Positions 24,651 to 32,325 of a stretch of DNA of 64,000 nt are shown here, one piece after another (position 1 is the first letter of the stretch; each line of letters opens with the position of its first letter). Position numbers and translations under genes: made by a program. The stretch covers positions 1 to 64,000 of the IMG/VR virus record IMGVR_UViG_3300032246_002701; one strand, 5' to 3'. The notes under the pieces are model-generated. The model saw only the letters and a list, made by a program, of their open reading frames with translations. It did not search any database and had not been told where the DNA came from. This DNA is from a virus.

Positions 24651-24690
24651 ACTAAGGCAGCTATGCGAAATCTTAGTTTTATGTGTGCTT
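24650..24690 (+). repeat. 41-base direct repeat, copy 2
   Basis: Same 41 bases as 24358-24398. Here it joins the tmRNA 5'-domain fragment to the functional acceptor piece, and its TGTGCTT end pairs with AAGCACA (24772-24778) behind the CCA. Confidence 0.9.
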
Positions 24691-24693
24691 TTG

Positions 24694-25026
24694 GTGAATT
24701 AGTAGAAGAATTCGGTGAAGGGAACAGAAAAGCATTGCGGACGCGGGTTCGATTCCCGCCTCCTCCACCAAAAGCACATTCTTTGAGGTCTTGGTCGTTA
24801 CCAGCGTAGCAAAAACGGCGACAGAGTGTGTTTTTGGAGGGGGAGACCTGGTTTCGACGTGGTGATCAGTATGAACTTGGAGAATCGGCAAAGCAGAAGC
24901 CGTTAGGGTTGGGATTACCCGGCCGTAGAAGCAAATCAAGTAAATGCAAACGATGCATATTTCGGAGAAACACGCCTAGCGGCCTGATCTCTGCGGGGTT
25001 TGATCAACCTTGTTACCAAATAGATC
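24694..25026 (+). ncRNA. ssrA: Circularly permuted (two-piece) tmRNA
   Basis: The gene order is acceptor piece, intervening sequence, coding piece. Acceptor: T-arm GCGGG-TTCGATT-CCCGC (24743-24759), 3' strand CTCCTCC, discriminator A and encoded CCA (24768-24770). The 5' strand GGAGGGG (24836-24842) pairs with it over 7 bp, one G-U. The intervening 24771-24835 forms an extended stem. GGTTTCGACG follows the acceptor. CATTGC in the acceptor piece can pair with GTGGTG in the coding piece, as helix P2. The tag frame 24946-24987 reads ANDAYFGETRLAA then stop, and TGATCT / AGATCA closes a P5-like stem behind it. A pseudoknot-like CGGC...GCCG stem precedes the tag. It would rescue stalled ribosomes and mark proteins for Clp degradation. 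Confidence 0.9.
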
Positions 25027-25054
25027 AGAAAGGCTCTTTGGGGCCTTTCTTTTT
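25027..25054 (+). terminator. Rho-independent terminator of tmRNA
   Basis: An 8-bp stem (AGAAAGGC / GCCTTTCT) and a T run directly behind the tmRNA coding piece. Confidence 0.9.
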
Positions 25055-25132
25055 GATTAATATTTGAATATCTAATTGTAACAAATAAGTTTACAAAATT
25101 TAATAAATAAATGTTTAAAGGAGGGCAAGTTT

Positions 25133-25291
25133 ATGAAACAGTCTAAGTTGGTTTCTAAGTTGTATAAGGCTTGCATCGACCATGATACAGAAACAATTGC
25201 TGAACTTCGTAAAAAAGAGTTCGCCAAGATACTGAAACGTAAGGCCGAGGGAAAAGCATTTACACCTCGATGGACCGTGGTTAAAATTTAA
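25133..25291 (+). CDS. Small basic protein (52 residues)
   Basis: A strong AAAGGAGGG site precedes ATG; the product [18 protein letters not shown]... is Lys-rich and helical, with a C-terminal TPRWTVVKI. It is monocistronic: a 14-bp terminator follows. Such short, very well translated basic proteins are frequent in these phages and may bind nucleic acid or host proteins. Function unknown. Confidence 0.65.
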   Translation: MKQSKLVSKLYKACIDHDTETIAELRKKEFAKILKRKAEGKAFTPRWTVVKI

Positions 25292-25294
25292 TAC

Positions 25295-25328
25295 ATAGAT
25301 GGGGCTATTTTGATAGCCCCATCTATTT
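25295..25328 (+). terminator. Strong rho-independent terminator
   Basis: A 14-bp perfect stem (ATAGATGGGGCTAT / ATAGCCCCATCTAT) with a TTTG loop. Confidence 0.9.
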
Positions 25329-25329
25329 G

Positions 25330-25377
25330 TAATTGTATTGTAATGCTATATCGTAAAAGTCGCGATAAATACAATTA
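25330..25377 (+). promoter_or_regulatory. Late promoter with inverted repeat over the start codon
   Basis: TAATTGTATT (25330-25339) pairs with AATACAATTA (25368-25377). GATAAATA (25364-25371) overlaps the 3' arm, and the A of the ATG start lies in it. Read-through RNA would bury the start; late RNA would be almost leaderless. Confidence 0.55.
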
Positions 25378-26177
25378 TGAAAGAAACAAAAAAGTATCGA
25401 ACAATATCAATTTCAGATGTTCATCTAGGTACCAAGGATTGTAAAGCAGAGCAGCTGGTTTCCTTTCTGAAAAATAATGATTGCGAAACACTATACCTAG
25501 TCGGTGATATTATTGATGCTTGGAAAATTCAACAGAACAGACTAAAGTGGAAACAGAGCCATACAGACGTAATTCGTTGCATACTGAAACAGGCCAAACA
25601 AGGCACCAGAGTAGTGTATGTAGCAGGCAATCACGACGAGTTTCTACGTCCAATGATTCCCTATAATGTTACTTTTGGCAGAATAGAAATCTGCAACCAG
25701 ACTACTCATTATTCAGCGGATGGAAAACAATATCTAGTTGTTCATGGCGATCTCTTTGATGGAATCACGCGATTGGCTCCTTGGATCAGTTTTCTTGGAG
25801 ATCGAGCCTACGATTTTATTTTAGGTGTAAATAGCAGATTTAATTGGATGCGACATCGTTTAGGATTTGGTTACTGGAGCCTGAGTAAATTTCTAAAACG
25901 TCGAGTTAAAAAAGCAGTAGATTTTATGTTTCAATTTGAAAAGACCATTAGTGATTACGCAAAAAAACGCAAGTTTGATGGTGTGATTTGCGGCCATATA
26001 CATCATGCAGAAATTAAAGAGATCAATGGTATAATTTATATGAATGATGGAGATTGGGTAGAAAGTTGTACAGCCTTGGTCGAACATTGGGATGGACAGT
26101 GGGAAATTATAACATGGACCGAGGAGCAAGACAATGTGGTTACTAATACTGTTAGCAGTCAACATCAACAATCATAA
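25377..26177 (+). CDS. PlcP-like calcineurin-type phosphoesterase
   Basis: 266 residues with metallophosphatase motifs: SDVHLG at 13-18, VGDIIDAW near 42-49, GNHDEF near 85-90, VVHGD near 122 and CGHIHHAEI near 204-212. The overall pattern, including QSHTDVIRCILKQA, GYWSLSKFLKRRVKKA and MNDGDWVESCTALVEH, matches the UDP-diacylglucosamine-diphosphatase-like group containing PlcP. PlcP removes phosphate head groups from phospholipids during phosphate starvation, leaving diacylglycerol. The gene directly downstream is an Agt-like glycosyltransferase, the usual PlcP partner. LpxH-type lipid A activity is the alternative. No signal peptide. Confidence 0.8.
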   Translation: MKETKKYRTISISDVHLGTKDCKAEQLVSFLKNNDCETLYLVGDIIDAWKIQQNRLKWKQSHTDVIRCILKQAKQGTRVVYVAGNHDEFLRPMIPYNVTFGRIEICNQTTHYSADGKQYLVVHGDLFDGITRLAPWISFLGDRAYDFILGVNSRFNWMRHRLGFGYWSLSKFLKRRVKKAVDFMFQFEKTISDYAKKRKFDGVICGHIHHAEIKEINGIIYMNDGDWVESCTALVEHWDGQWEIITWTEEQDNVVTNTVSSQHQQS

Positions 26178-26310
26178 CGACATTCCGGGAAGAATTGAAA
26201 TGACCTTTCAGGATCAACAGACCTGTGTTCAGGCTTTGAATTCGATGACATTTCAGTTAAAATTTGATAGTTTTAAGGTAGTAGGTAAATGCGAACGAAA
26301 ACAATCTTAA
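26134..26310 (+). CDS. Small protein overlapping both neighbours (58 residues)
   Basis: A frame starting with ATG behind GAGGAG overlaps the end of the phosphoesterase and the start of the glycosyltransferase. The product begins with a hydrophobic stretch (MWLLILLAVNINN) and continues as a beta-like domain (MTFQDQQTCVQALNSM). The ribosome-binding site and the bridging position support it. It may help couple translation of the pair. Confidence 0.5.
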   Translation: MWLLILLAVNINNHNDIPGRIEMTFQDQQTCVQALNSMTFQLKFDSFKVVGKCERKQS

Positions 26311-27305
26311 TTATCACAGATAATCTTCCGGATCAAATAAATGGTGTTAATACGACCTACAAAAATCTTGAACCGCATGCGATTCGCGATGGTTATACTG
26401 TACATACTATTCATCCCGGGTGGTTCAGCTATGTTGATTGCCCTAAATATAACGAAGTCAAACTTGCCTGGCCGCGGCATATGGGGGAGAAGATCGAGGA
26501 GATTGCTCCGGATTATATACATATCGCAACCGAAGGTCCTCTTGGTCTGTGGGCTCGAGCATATCTTTCATTGGCTGATATTCCTCATAATACCGCTTAT
26601 CACACTCGTTTTCCCGAAGGGTTAAAGAAATTGTTTGGCTTTCCTGAGAGCCTAACCTGGTTGTTTGTTCGATGGTTTCATAAGCATAGCGGCAAGGTGC
26701 TTACTACCACAGACTCAATGGTAGCAGAATTACGTGCTCACGGATTCAGTGGCGAAGTCATTTCTTGGACGCGCGGCGTGGATCGAGAAATATTTTATCC
26801 AAACTTTGACAAAGAATCTAGTGCAGATACAAAATATCCTGTACTAGTCTGTGTTAGTCGTGTGAGCAAAGAAAAGAACCTAGAAGATTTTTTTGAATTA
26901 GATTATCCGGGCGCAAAGAAAATTATGGTAGGCGATGGACCTATGCGAAAAATCTACGAAAAGAAATATCCCGATGTTGAATTTGTGGGATTTAAAACAG
27001 GATCGGATCTGGCAAACTATTATAGATCAGCAGATGTGTTTGTATTTCCCAGCCGATGGGAAACATTTGGTATAGTGATGATTGAATCTATGGCCTGCGG
27101 CACGCCTGTGGCGGCTTATCCTTGTCAAGGGCCCGAAGATGTTGTAGATGAAGGTATTACAGGCTGTATGAACGAAGATTTAAAACAAGCAGTCAAAGAT
27201 TCCCTAATGTTAGATCGTAGAAAGGTTTGGCAAGGTAGTAATCGATGGAGTTGGGAACAGGCATGGCGTATCTTCCGAGACAATTTACTTGATAAAAACA
27301 TTTAG
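26289..27305 (+). CDS. Agt-like GT4 glycosyltransferase
   Basis: 338-residue GT-B enzyme. Motifs: ITDNLPDQINGVNTT at 9-23 (donor-side glycine loop), IHIATEGPLGLWAR near 78-91, TAYHTRFPEG near 105-114, VSRVSKEKN near 196-204 and FVFPSRWETFGIVMIESMAC near 248-267 with the E-x7-E pattern. This set is typical of the family holding SqdX and Agt, which put sugar on diacylglycerol to make phosphorus-free glycolipids. With the PlcP-like gene upstream it forms the known lipid-remodelling pair. The lipid specificity is inferred from context. Confidence 0.8.
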   Translation: MRTKTILIITDNLPDQINGVNTTYKNLEPHAIRDGYTVHTIHPGWFSYVDCPKYNEVKLAWPRHMGEKIEEIAPDYIHIATEGPLGLWARAYLSLADIPHNTAYHTRFPEGLKKLFGFPESLTWLFVRWFHKHSGKVLTTTDSMVAELRAHGFSGEVISWTRGVDREIFYPNFDKESSADTKYPVLVCVSRVSKEKNLEDFFELDYPGAKKIMVGDGPMRKIYEKKYPDVEFVGFKTGSDLANYYRSADVFVFPSRWETFGIVMIESMACGTPVAAYPCQGPEDVVDEGITGCMNEDLKQAVKDSLMLDRRKVWQGSNRWSWEQAWRIFRDNLLDKNI

Positions 27306-27317
27306 ATTTTTAAAACG

Positions 27318-27386
27318 ACCACAAAGATAGAGTGGTGCTGGATGCTCGTAACCAGTATGAAAGGCTCTTCGGAGCCTTTCTTTTTT
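27318..27386 (+). terminator. Three stem-loops ending in a UUCG terminator
   Basis: ACCAC/GTGGT (27318-27336) and GCTGG/CCAGT (27337-27356) are followed by GAAAGGCTC-TTCG-GAGCCTTTC (27359-27380) and six T. The last is a strong terminator. The two small upstream hairpins make it possible that a stable short RNA is released. Confidence 0.8.
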
Positions 27387-27501
27387 GTCATAAATTTATT
27401 AAATTATCATTGAATATTGTTTATTGAACGTGATAATAAAAGAGTTTTATTTTATCTTAAAATGTTATATAATTAAACTTTATAACTTTCGGAGTCTACT
27501 T

Positions 27502-27891
27502 GTGAGTATGCATCTTCACCACCCTAGTCTTTCTCTAAACGGTAAGTATCGTGGCAAGAAAAAGTTTCGAAATGCTGATGAAGCTCGAAAAGCCAGAGAA
27601 CTCGAAGAAGAATGGAAATTTCTTCAAAAGAAATGGGGCATCGGGCAAGATAGTAAAAAGAAAAAACCTGCTGCTATACCCTACGATACTCAACCAAATG
27701 TTTATCGTAGAGAAACTGGGCCCCGTCCTCCTAGCCTAGATTCCGGTGTTAAAGGTGCCGTCACAGTCAAACAGACACCTCACTATACCGGAGAAAATCT
27801 AGTCGGCATCGCCGTTATGCATAAGAGTTGCCTACAGCCTATTTTTAACCAACAGCAGGCAATTGATTCGGCTACCATGCGTCGAGGTTAA
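27502..27891 (+). CDS. Conserved-type basic phage protein
   Basis: 129 residues from GTG at 27502, seven bases after GGAG; ATG at 27508 is the alternative. The N-terminal half is charged and helical (RNADEARKARELEEEWKFLQKK), a Lys/Pro linker follows, and the C-terminal part (GENLVGIAVMHKSCLQPIF) is short and hydrophobic. It starts a run leading to ClpX. No known function. Confidence 0.6.
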   Translation: MSMHLHHPSLSLNGKYRGKKKFRNADEARKARELEEEWKFLQKKWGIGQDSKKKKPAAIPYDTQPNVYRRETGPRPPSLDSGVKGAVTVKQTPHYTGENLVGIAVMHKSCLQPIFNQQQAIDSATMRRG

Positions 27892-27894
27892 TTT

Positions 27895-29058
27895 ATGAAA
27901 ACTACTTTTAATGAAAAATTTATAGCATATCTTGCGCTTATCAGCGGGCTGTCGATTTCGGCAGTAGCAATTTATTATTCAGTTTCCGGACTTACTGCTA
28001 TATTTGCCGCTGCTGCAATTCCGGTAATTATTATGGGAGTAGTGCTAGAAGTAGGTAAACTAGTGGCTACGGCTTGGCTCAAGCAGAATTGGAAAATAGC
28101 ACCGCTAGTATTTAAAATTTCTCTTTTATCCTCAATTGCTATTCTAATGGCTATTACTTCAATGGGAATTTTTGGATTCCTTAGCAAAGCACACATAGAT
28201 CAAGGGGTTCCTAGTTCTGATGTGGCTGCAAAAATCTCATTGTTCGACGAGCAAATTAGAGTCGAACGTGATAATATTGAAGCAGCCCGAGACACCCTTA
28301 AACAATATGATTTGGGCGTGGACCAACTGATGTCTAGGACCTCAGATGCCAAAGGAGCAGAACGAGCAGTGAATCTTAGAAGGAGTCAACAAAAAGATCG
28401 AGCCAAGTTATTGTTAGACATTTCCGAATCTCAAAAGAAAATTTCAGAAATTAATGCCGAGCGAGCACCGCTGGCAGCACAATTACGGCAGGTTGAAGCA
28501 GAAGTAGGACCTATTAAATATATCGCTGCATTCTTTTATGGTTCAACTAACCCAGAAATTCTTGAAAAAGCGGTAACTTGGGTAATTATTATTTTGATTA
28601 TGGTTTTTGATCCATTGGCTGTTATTCTGTTATTAGCAGCACAGACCAGTTTTCAAAATTTTCGAACTCGAGAAGACTTGCTATCATTTAATCCCGTTGT
28701 GCCTATTAATTCACAAACAAATCATCAATCAGAACCACAACAATCTGCAGTAATAGATGAATATAAAGAAATATTTCGAACAGATCCTCAAATACAAGAA
28801 ATTGCACCTCAACCGGATATATCATTAGAACAGGATCAACCTACATTGGATCCCATGATTGATCAAATTTCTCTTGAAGAACAGCAAAATACTAATACGG
28901 CAGCAAATACTATTACTCAAGAAGAGTATACTAAGGTTAGTGAAGAACGAAGACAAGATGTTGAAATCAATCGATGGATAAATTTAGTAAGATCTGGAAA
29001 AGTTAAAATGACTGATATTCCTAAGAATGTTTTACTAGAAGTAAAGGCCAGAATTTAA
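27895..29058 (+). CDS. Membrane protein with central coiled coil
   Basis: 387 residues: three hydrophobic segments near 10-30, 35-55 and 73-95, a long coiled coil (about 115-205, with EQIRVERDNIEAARDTLKQY), a further membrane pair near 225-255, and an acidic Gln/Glu-rich cytoplasmic tail ending in a small helical motif. The third base of the stop is shared with the next ATG. It is unlike holins in size. It may anchor a host-takeover or membrane-stress function; none can be named. Confidence 0.6.
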   Translation: MKTTFNEKFIAYLALISGLSISAVAIYYSVSGLTAIFAAAAIPVIIMGVVLEVGKLVATAWLKQNWKIAPLVFKISLLSSIAILMAITSMGIFGFLSKAHIDQGVPSSDVAAKISLFDEQIRVERDNIEAARDTLKQYDLGVDQLMSRTSDAKGAERAVNLRRSQQKDRAKLLLDISESQKKISEINAERAPLAAQLRQVEAEVGPIKYIAAFFYGSTNPEILEKAVTWVIIILIMVFDPLAVILLLAAQTSFQNFRTREDLLSFNPVVPINSQTNHQSEPQQSAVIDEYKEIFRTDPQIQEIAPQPDISLEQDQPTLDPMIDQISLEEQQNTNTAANTITQEEYTKVSEERRQDVEINRWINLVRSGKVKMTDIPKNVLLEVKARI

Positions 29059-29453
29059 TGGAGGGAAAAATTACATTAATCACACCACCGGATATTTTTG
29101 AGAATGATTCGCACAGTATTCTTTTCATACATCTTTCTGATCAAGACCAAATAGCAGTTAGTGAATGGTTATCTAGATCTTCAATCAAGGAAAATATCAA
29201 TGTCTATTTCTACGATCAAGAAATAGAATTAACTTGGTTGTTTCATGCAATTGCTCGCTGTGATTACACATTTATTGATACCGACAATACGACAGAAACA
29301 ACCGATGCATTGAGCGGATATATTCTTGGTAAAAAAAATACATTCTATAAAACTGTTAGTGAAAATAAATCCGCAGTTTATCATTATATAAACCAAAATC
29401 GGATAACTAATATTGAATTATTTTTAGAAAAGGCATTTGATGTCAAGGACTGA
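29058..29453 (+). CDS. Hypothetical protein upstream of clpX
   Basis: A 131-residue soluble alpha/beta protein (MEGKITLITPPDIFENDS). The strand/helix alternation (SILFIHLSDQDQ, INVYFYDQE, CDYTFIDTDN) resembles nucleoside-deoxyribosyltransferase or Toll-like small alpha/beta folds, without diagnostic catalytic residues. It overlaps both neighbours, so translation with clpX is coupled. Confidence 0.55.
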   Translation: MEGKITLITPPDIFENDSHSILFIHLSDQDQIAVSEWLSRSSIKENINVYFYDQEIELTWLFHAIARCDYTFIDTDNTTETTDALSGYILGKKNTFYKTVSENKSAVYHYINQNRITNIELFLEKAFDVKD

Positions 29454-30678
29454 TATTAAACATATCTGCAATTTTTGTAGTAAAAGCAAAGAAGATGTAG
29501 AAAAACTGATTGTAGGAGAACATGTAGCAATCTGCAATGATTGTGTTGATCTTTGTGTTAGCATTCTTAAAGATGAAAAAATCAAAAACTTTCCTAGTGA
29601 TAAGAAATTACTTAATCCGGTATTGATTAAAGATTATCTAGATGAGTATGTAGTCGGGCAAGACGAAGCAAAAATCGCGCTCAGTGTGGCAGTAAGTCAA
29701 CACTACAAACGTATTAACAATCCTAGCAAAGATATTGAATTAGAAAAAACCAATGTGCTCATGCTAGGGCCTACTGGGTGTGGTAAAACTATGATGGCCC
29801 GCAAAATTGCAGACTATCTGAAACTACCGTTTGCTATTTGCGATGCTACTGGAATTACAGAAGCAGGATATGTCGGTGATGATGTGGAAAGTATATTAGT
29901 TCGATTAATCAACGAAGCGGACGGTGATATTGAAAAAGCCAGTAGGGGAATTGTGTACATCGACGAAATTGATAAAATTGCCCGCAAAGGTGAAAATGTC
30001 AGTCTTACCCGAGATGTTAGCGGAGAAGGAGTTCAACAAGGGCTTCTTAAAATGATCGAAGGAACTATAATGCGAGTTCCTATTTCTGGTAAGAGGAAGC
30101 ATCCTACTTCTGATATGCAAGAGATCGATACCCGAGGGATATTGTTTATTTGCGGTGGTGCATTTGTGGGCATAGATAAAATTGTTCAGCAGAGAAAAAA
30201 TGCCCGTTCTATAGGGTTTGGTGCTAATATAACATCTGATATTGATTCCTCGTCATTTTATCAAGAAGTAACTACTAAAGATCTTATCAAGTTTGGTCTC
30301 ATTCCGGAATTTATAGGAAGATTCGGGCTATGCATTAATGTTGAGGAACTATCAGTAGGTCAATTGGTTCAGGTTCTTAAAGATACAAAAAATAGTCTAA
30401 TTAGACAGTATAAATATCTTTTTGAATTAGACGGTATTGAATTAATTTTTGATCAAGAATCTTTAGAATCAATTGCTATTAAATCTAAAGAATTAAAAAC
30501 AAATGCTCGTGGTCTAAAAAACATTATTGAAAAAACCCTGCTTCCCTATCAATTCGATGCGGTTAATCTAGTTGAACGGGGGTTGAGAACAATTCGGATA
30601 AGTAAAGGTACCATCGAAGGCCACACTGCTGAGATGATTTTTGATAAGAAGAAAAATGAACAACAACAAATCAAATAA
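29440..30678 (+). CDS. clpX: ClpX, AAA+ unfoldase of the Clp protease
   Basis: 412 residues, full-length ClpX. N-terminal zinc domain with Cys10, Cys13, Cys32, Cys35; Walker A GPTGCGKT at 110-117; pore loop GYVG at 143-146; Walker B VYIDEIDK at 172-179; RKH loop at 219-221; ClpP-docking IGF loop at 258-260; sensor/arginine-finger region PEFIGR near 285. With the IGF loop intact it should bind ClpP. No clpP is seen here, so it would use host ClpP or a phage ClpP outside the window. ssrA tags ending in LAA, like the one encoded by the tmRNA at 24694, are classic ClpX substrates. ATG preferred over the TTG one codon upstream. Confidence 0.95.
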   Translation: MSRTDIKHICNFCSKSKEDVEKLIVGEHVAICNDCVDLCVSILKDEKIKNFPSDKKLLNPVLIKDYLDEYVVGQDEAKIALSVAVSQHYKRINNPSKDIELEKTNVLMLGPTGCGKTMMARKIADYLKLPFAICDATGITEAGYVGDDVESILVRLINEADGDIEKASRGIVYIDEIDKIARKGENVSLTRDVSGEGVQQGLLKMIEGTIMRVPISGKRKHPTSDMQEIDTRGILFICGGAFVGIDKIVQQRKNARSIGFGANITSDIDSSSFYQEVTTKDLIKFGLIPEFIGRFGLCINVEELSVGQLVQVLKDTKNSLIRQYKYLFELDGIELIFDQESLESIAIKSKELKTNARGLKNIIEKTLLPYQFDAVNLVERGLRTIRISKGTIEGHTAEMIFDKKKNEQQQIK

Positions 30679-30901
30679 GGTCACACTTTTAGGCAATAAA
30701 GTAATTGTCGGTGATATGCCCATTAACACAGCCTTAAGAAAATTTAAACAGAAAGTAGATGATTCTGGAATTTTAGAAACTCTTCGAGAAAAGATGTTTT
30801 ATGAAAAACCCACTTCTGTAAGAAAGCGTAAAAAGGGTGCAGCCCGTGCCCGTTGGTTAAAAAAACTACGCGATCAAGAATTGCCCAAAAAAATGTACTA
30901 A
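30656..30901 (+). CDS. rpsU: Ribosomal protein bS21
   Basis: 81 residues with the bS21 pattern: INTALRKFKQKVDDSGIL near 27-44, MFYEKPTSVRKRKKGAA near 51-67 and RARWLKKLRDQ. It overlaps the end of clpX by 23 bases. Phage bS21 is known in several large phages and is thought to enter host ribosomes and bias initiation toward phage mRNAs. The N-terminus is ~20 residues longer than bacterial bS21. In this phage many mRNAs appear leaderless or hairpin-controlled, which makes a role in start selection attractive. Confidence 0.9.
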   Translation: MNNNKSNKVTLLGNKVIVGDMPINTALRKFKQKVDDSGILETLREKMFYEKPTSVRKRKKGAARARWLKKLRDQELPKKMY

Positions 30902-30908
30902 TTTTTAG

Positions 30909-30937
30909 TTGACTAATTTTTAATTCAGATGTATAAT
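30909..30937 (+). promoter_or_regulatory. Near-consensus sigma70 promoter
   Basis: TTGACT, 17-base spacer, TATAAT. It drives the exonuclease gene at 30988, likely early. Confidence 0.8.
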
Positions 30938-30987
30938 ATCTGAATGACAAATAAAGAAAAACTAAACAAAAAGCCGGAGTATAATGC

Positions 30988-31518
30988 ATGCCGCGTCATT
31001 GTATGATAGATTTAGAGACTATGGCGGTTAGTCCCAATGCTGTAGTTCTCAGTCTTGGTGCAGTACACTTTGATCCTTATAGCAACGGATACAGTAAATC
31101 TCTCTATTTTAAAATTGATCTCGATGACCAAGATAAATTAGGTAGAGAAATTGATCCAAATACATTAGATTGGTGGGCTAGGCAAGATATTGAAATTATG
31201 GAAGAAGCATTCAGCCAAGAAGGTAGAATTTCACTGGTAGATGCTCTAGATCAATTTCACAAATTTGCATGGGGCTGCGATGCGTTTTGGAGCCACGGTG
31301 CTACGTTTGATATTGTAATTCTAGAAAACATCTATCGACAACTTAATAAATCACTGCCATGGAATTATTGGCAGATTCGTGATACGCGCACTCTTTTTGA
31401 TATTGGATTTTCTCCCGATATGCCTAAAGAGAATAAACATGATGCGTTGCAGGATGCTATTCGACAGTCAGTGGGTGTTCAAAATGTGTATGCAAAACTT
31501 AATTTGCATACACAGTAA
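30988..31518 (+). CDS. DEDD-type 3'-5' exonuclease (DexA-like)
   Basis: 176 residues: MIDLETM at 6-12 (Asp-x-Glu), FWSHGATFDIVIL near 94-106 (second Asp) and KHDALQDAI near 151-159 (His and last Asp), the DEDDh set of the DnaQ superfamily. It resembles T4 DexA and related phage exonucleases that degrade host DNA. It has its own sigma70 promoter and CCGGAG site, fitting early expression. RNase T-like activity is the alternative. Confidence 0.85.
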   Translation: MPRHCMIDLETMAVSPNAVVLSLGAVHFDPYSNGYSKSLYFKIDLDDQDKLGREIDPNTLDWWARQDIEIMEEAFSQEGRISLVDALDQFHKFAWGCDAFWSHGATFDIVILENIYRQLNKSLPWNYWQIRDTRTLFDIGFSPDMPKENKHDALQDAIRQSVGVQNVYAKLNLHTQ

Positions 31519-31938
31519 TCATTTGAACCAACCGATTTTTTCTCCTGAATCCGTTCTTCGTTGCCATTCATCTAAACTTCCAGGAAATCTCCAAGCCCAA
31601 AGCGAAACCAAAAACATTACGATTCCTGTGCCTGCAACTGCTTTCCAGTTGTAGGTAGTAAACCAGATGATTAATAATGAACAGTCCATTGTTAAAAACA
31701 TAGCCCATTTTCCAACAGTAGGAAATACTCTCTTTTCTCCCCAGTTGCGTAAAAATGGTCCGAAAAGTTTATGATTCATGATCCAATTATGCATACGCTC
31801 GCTGCTACGACTAAAACAGAATGCTGCAATCACAATGGGAGTACTCCAGGGTATCCCTGGAGTAATAACTCCTATATAGGCAATACCTAAAAATATTATC
31901 CCCAATGTGAACCATATCGCTTTCTTAATTTTATTCAT
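31519..31938 (-). CDS. DUF454 (YbaN-like) inner-membrane protein
   Basis: 139 residues with three to four hydrophobic helices (about 5-30, 72-100, 100-115). The segment GVITPGIPWSTPIVIAAFCF followed by RSSERMHNWIMNHKLFGPFL is the DUF454 signature, known from YbaN. ATG at 31938 is chosen behind AAGGAT; a TTG two codons upstream is possible. It is convergent with the exonuclease, sharing its end. The cellular role of YbaN is unknown; in a phage it probably alters the inner membrane. Confidence 0.75.
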   Translation of the reverse strand: MNKIKKAIWFTLGIIFLGIAYIGVITPGIPWSTPIVIAAFCFSRSSERMHNWIMNHKLFGPFLRNWGEKRVFPTVGKWAMFLTMDCSLLIIWFTTYNWKAVAGTGIVMFLVSLWAWRFPGSLDEWQRRTDSGEKIGWFK

Positions 31939-32008
31939 GATCAAACATCCTTTTAAATATTTATTCGTTTGATTTTTTAGGCAAATTTTGTTAAAGTTAA
32001 ACTGAGGT

Positions 32009-32308
32009 ATGAAAAAACTAGAAAATGAAAGTTACGAGTCCTGGGCAAAACGTGTTCGAATGTATGAGCACGGTTATGCTATGCAGCGTATTGCTCAAGG
32101 AGAAAACACAGATAAGGTACTCGAAGATATGGCCAATCGGCTATTAGAAAAACTACTGCATCCGTTATACGGAGAAATAAAAGAAGCAACTGCTCAAAAT
32201 TATGATGCGGAGCAGAGCAAAAAAGAATACACAGAAAAATATTTAAATCTGAGAGGGAATCCAGTTGCTGATCAAATTGACGGTGAAATATTTGACAAAC
32301 CTGAATAA
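32009..32308 (+). CDS. Hypothetical helical protein
   Basis: A 99-residue, strongly helical, acidic protein (MKKLENESYESWAKRVRMYE) with a MANRLLEKLLHPLY helix and a disordered tail. GAGG before the ATG. It precedes the hsp20 unit and has no recognised motif. Confidence 0.55.
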   Translation: MKKLENESYESWAKRVRMYEHGYAMQRIAQGENTDKVLEDMANRLLEKLLHPLYGEIKEATAQNYDAEQSKKEYTEKYLNLRGNPVADQIDGEIFDKPE

Positions 32309-32314
32309 ATTTTG

Positions 32315-32322
32315 TATAAATA
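32315..32322 (+). promoter_or_regulatory. T4-type late promoter of hsp20
   Basis: Exact TATAAATA, giving a leader of about 70 bases before the hsp20 start. Confidence 0.7.
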
Positions 32323-32325
32323 TAT

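Noticed and set aside
24589-24770. A second working, non-permuted tmRNA made of the 5' fragment and the acceptor piece
   Set aside because: The 5' fragment lacks an acceptor strand able to pair with CTCCTCC and has no tag reading frame.
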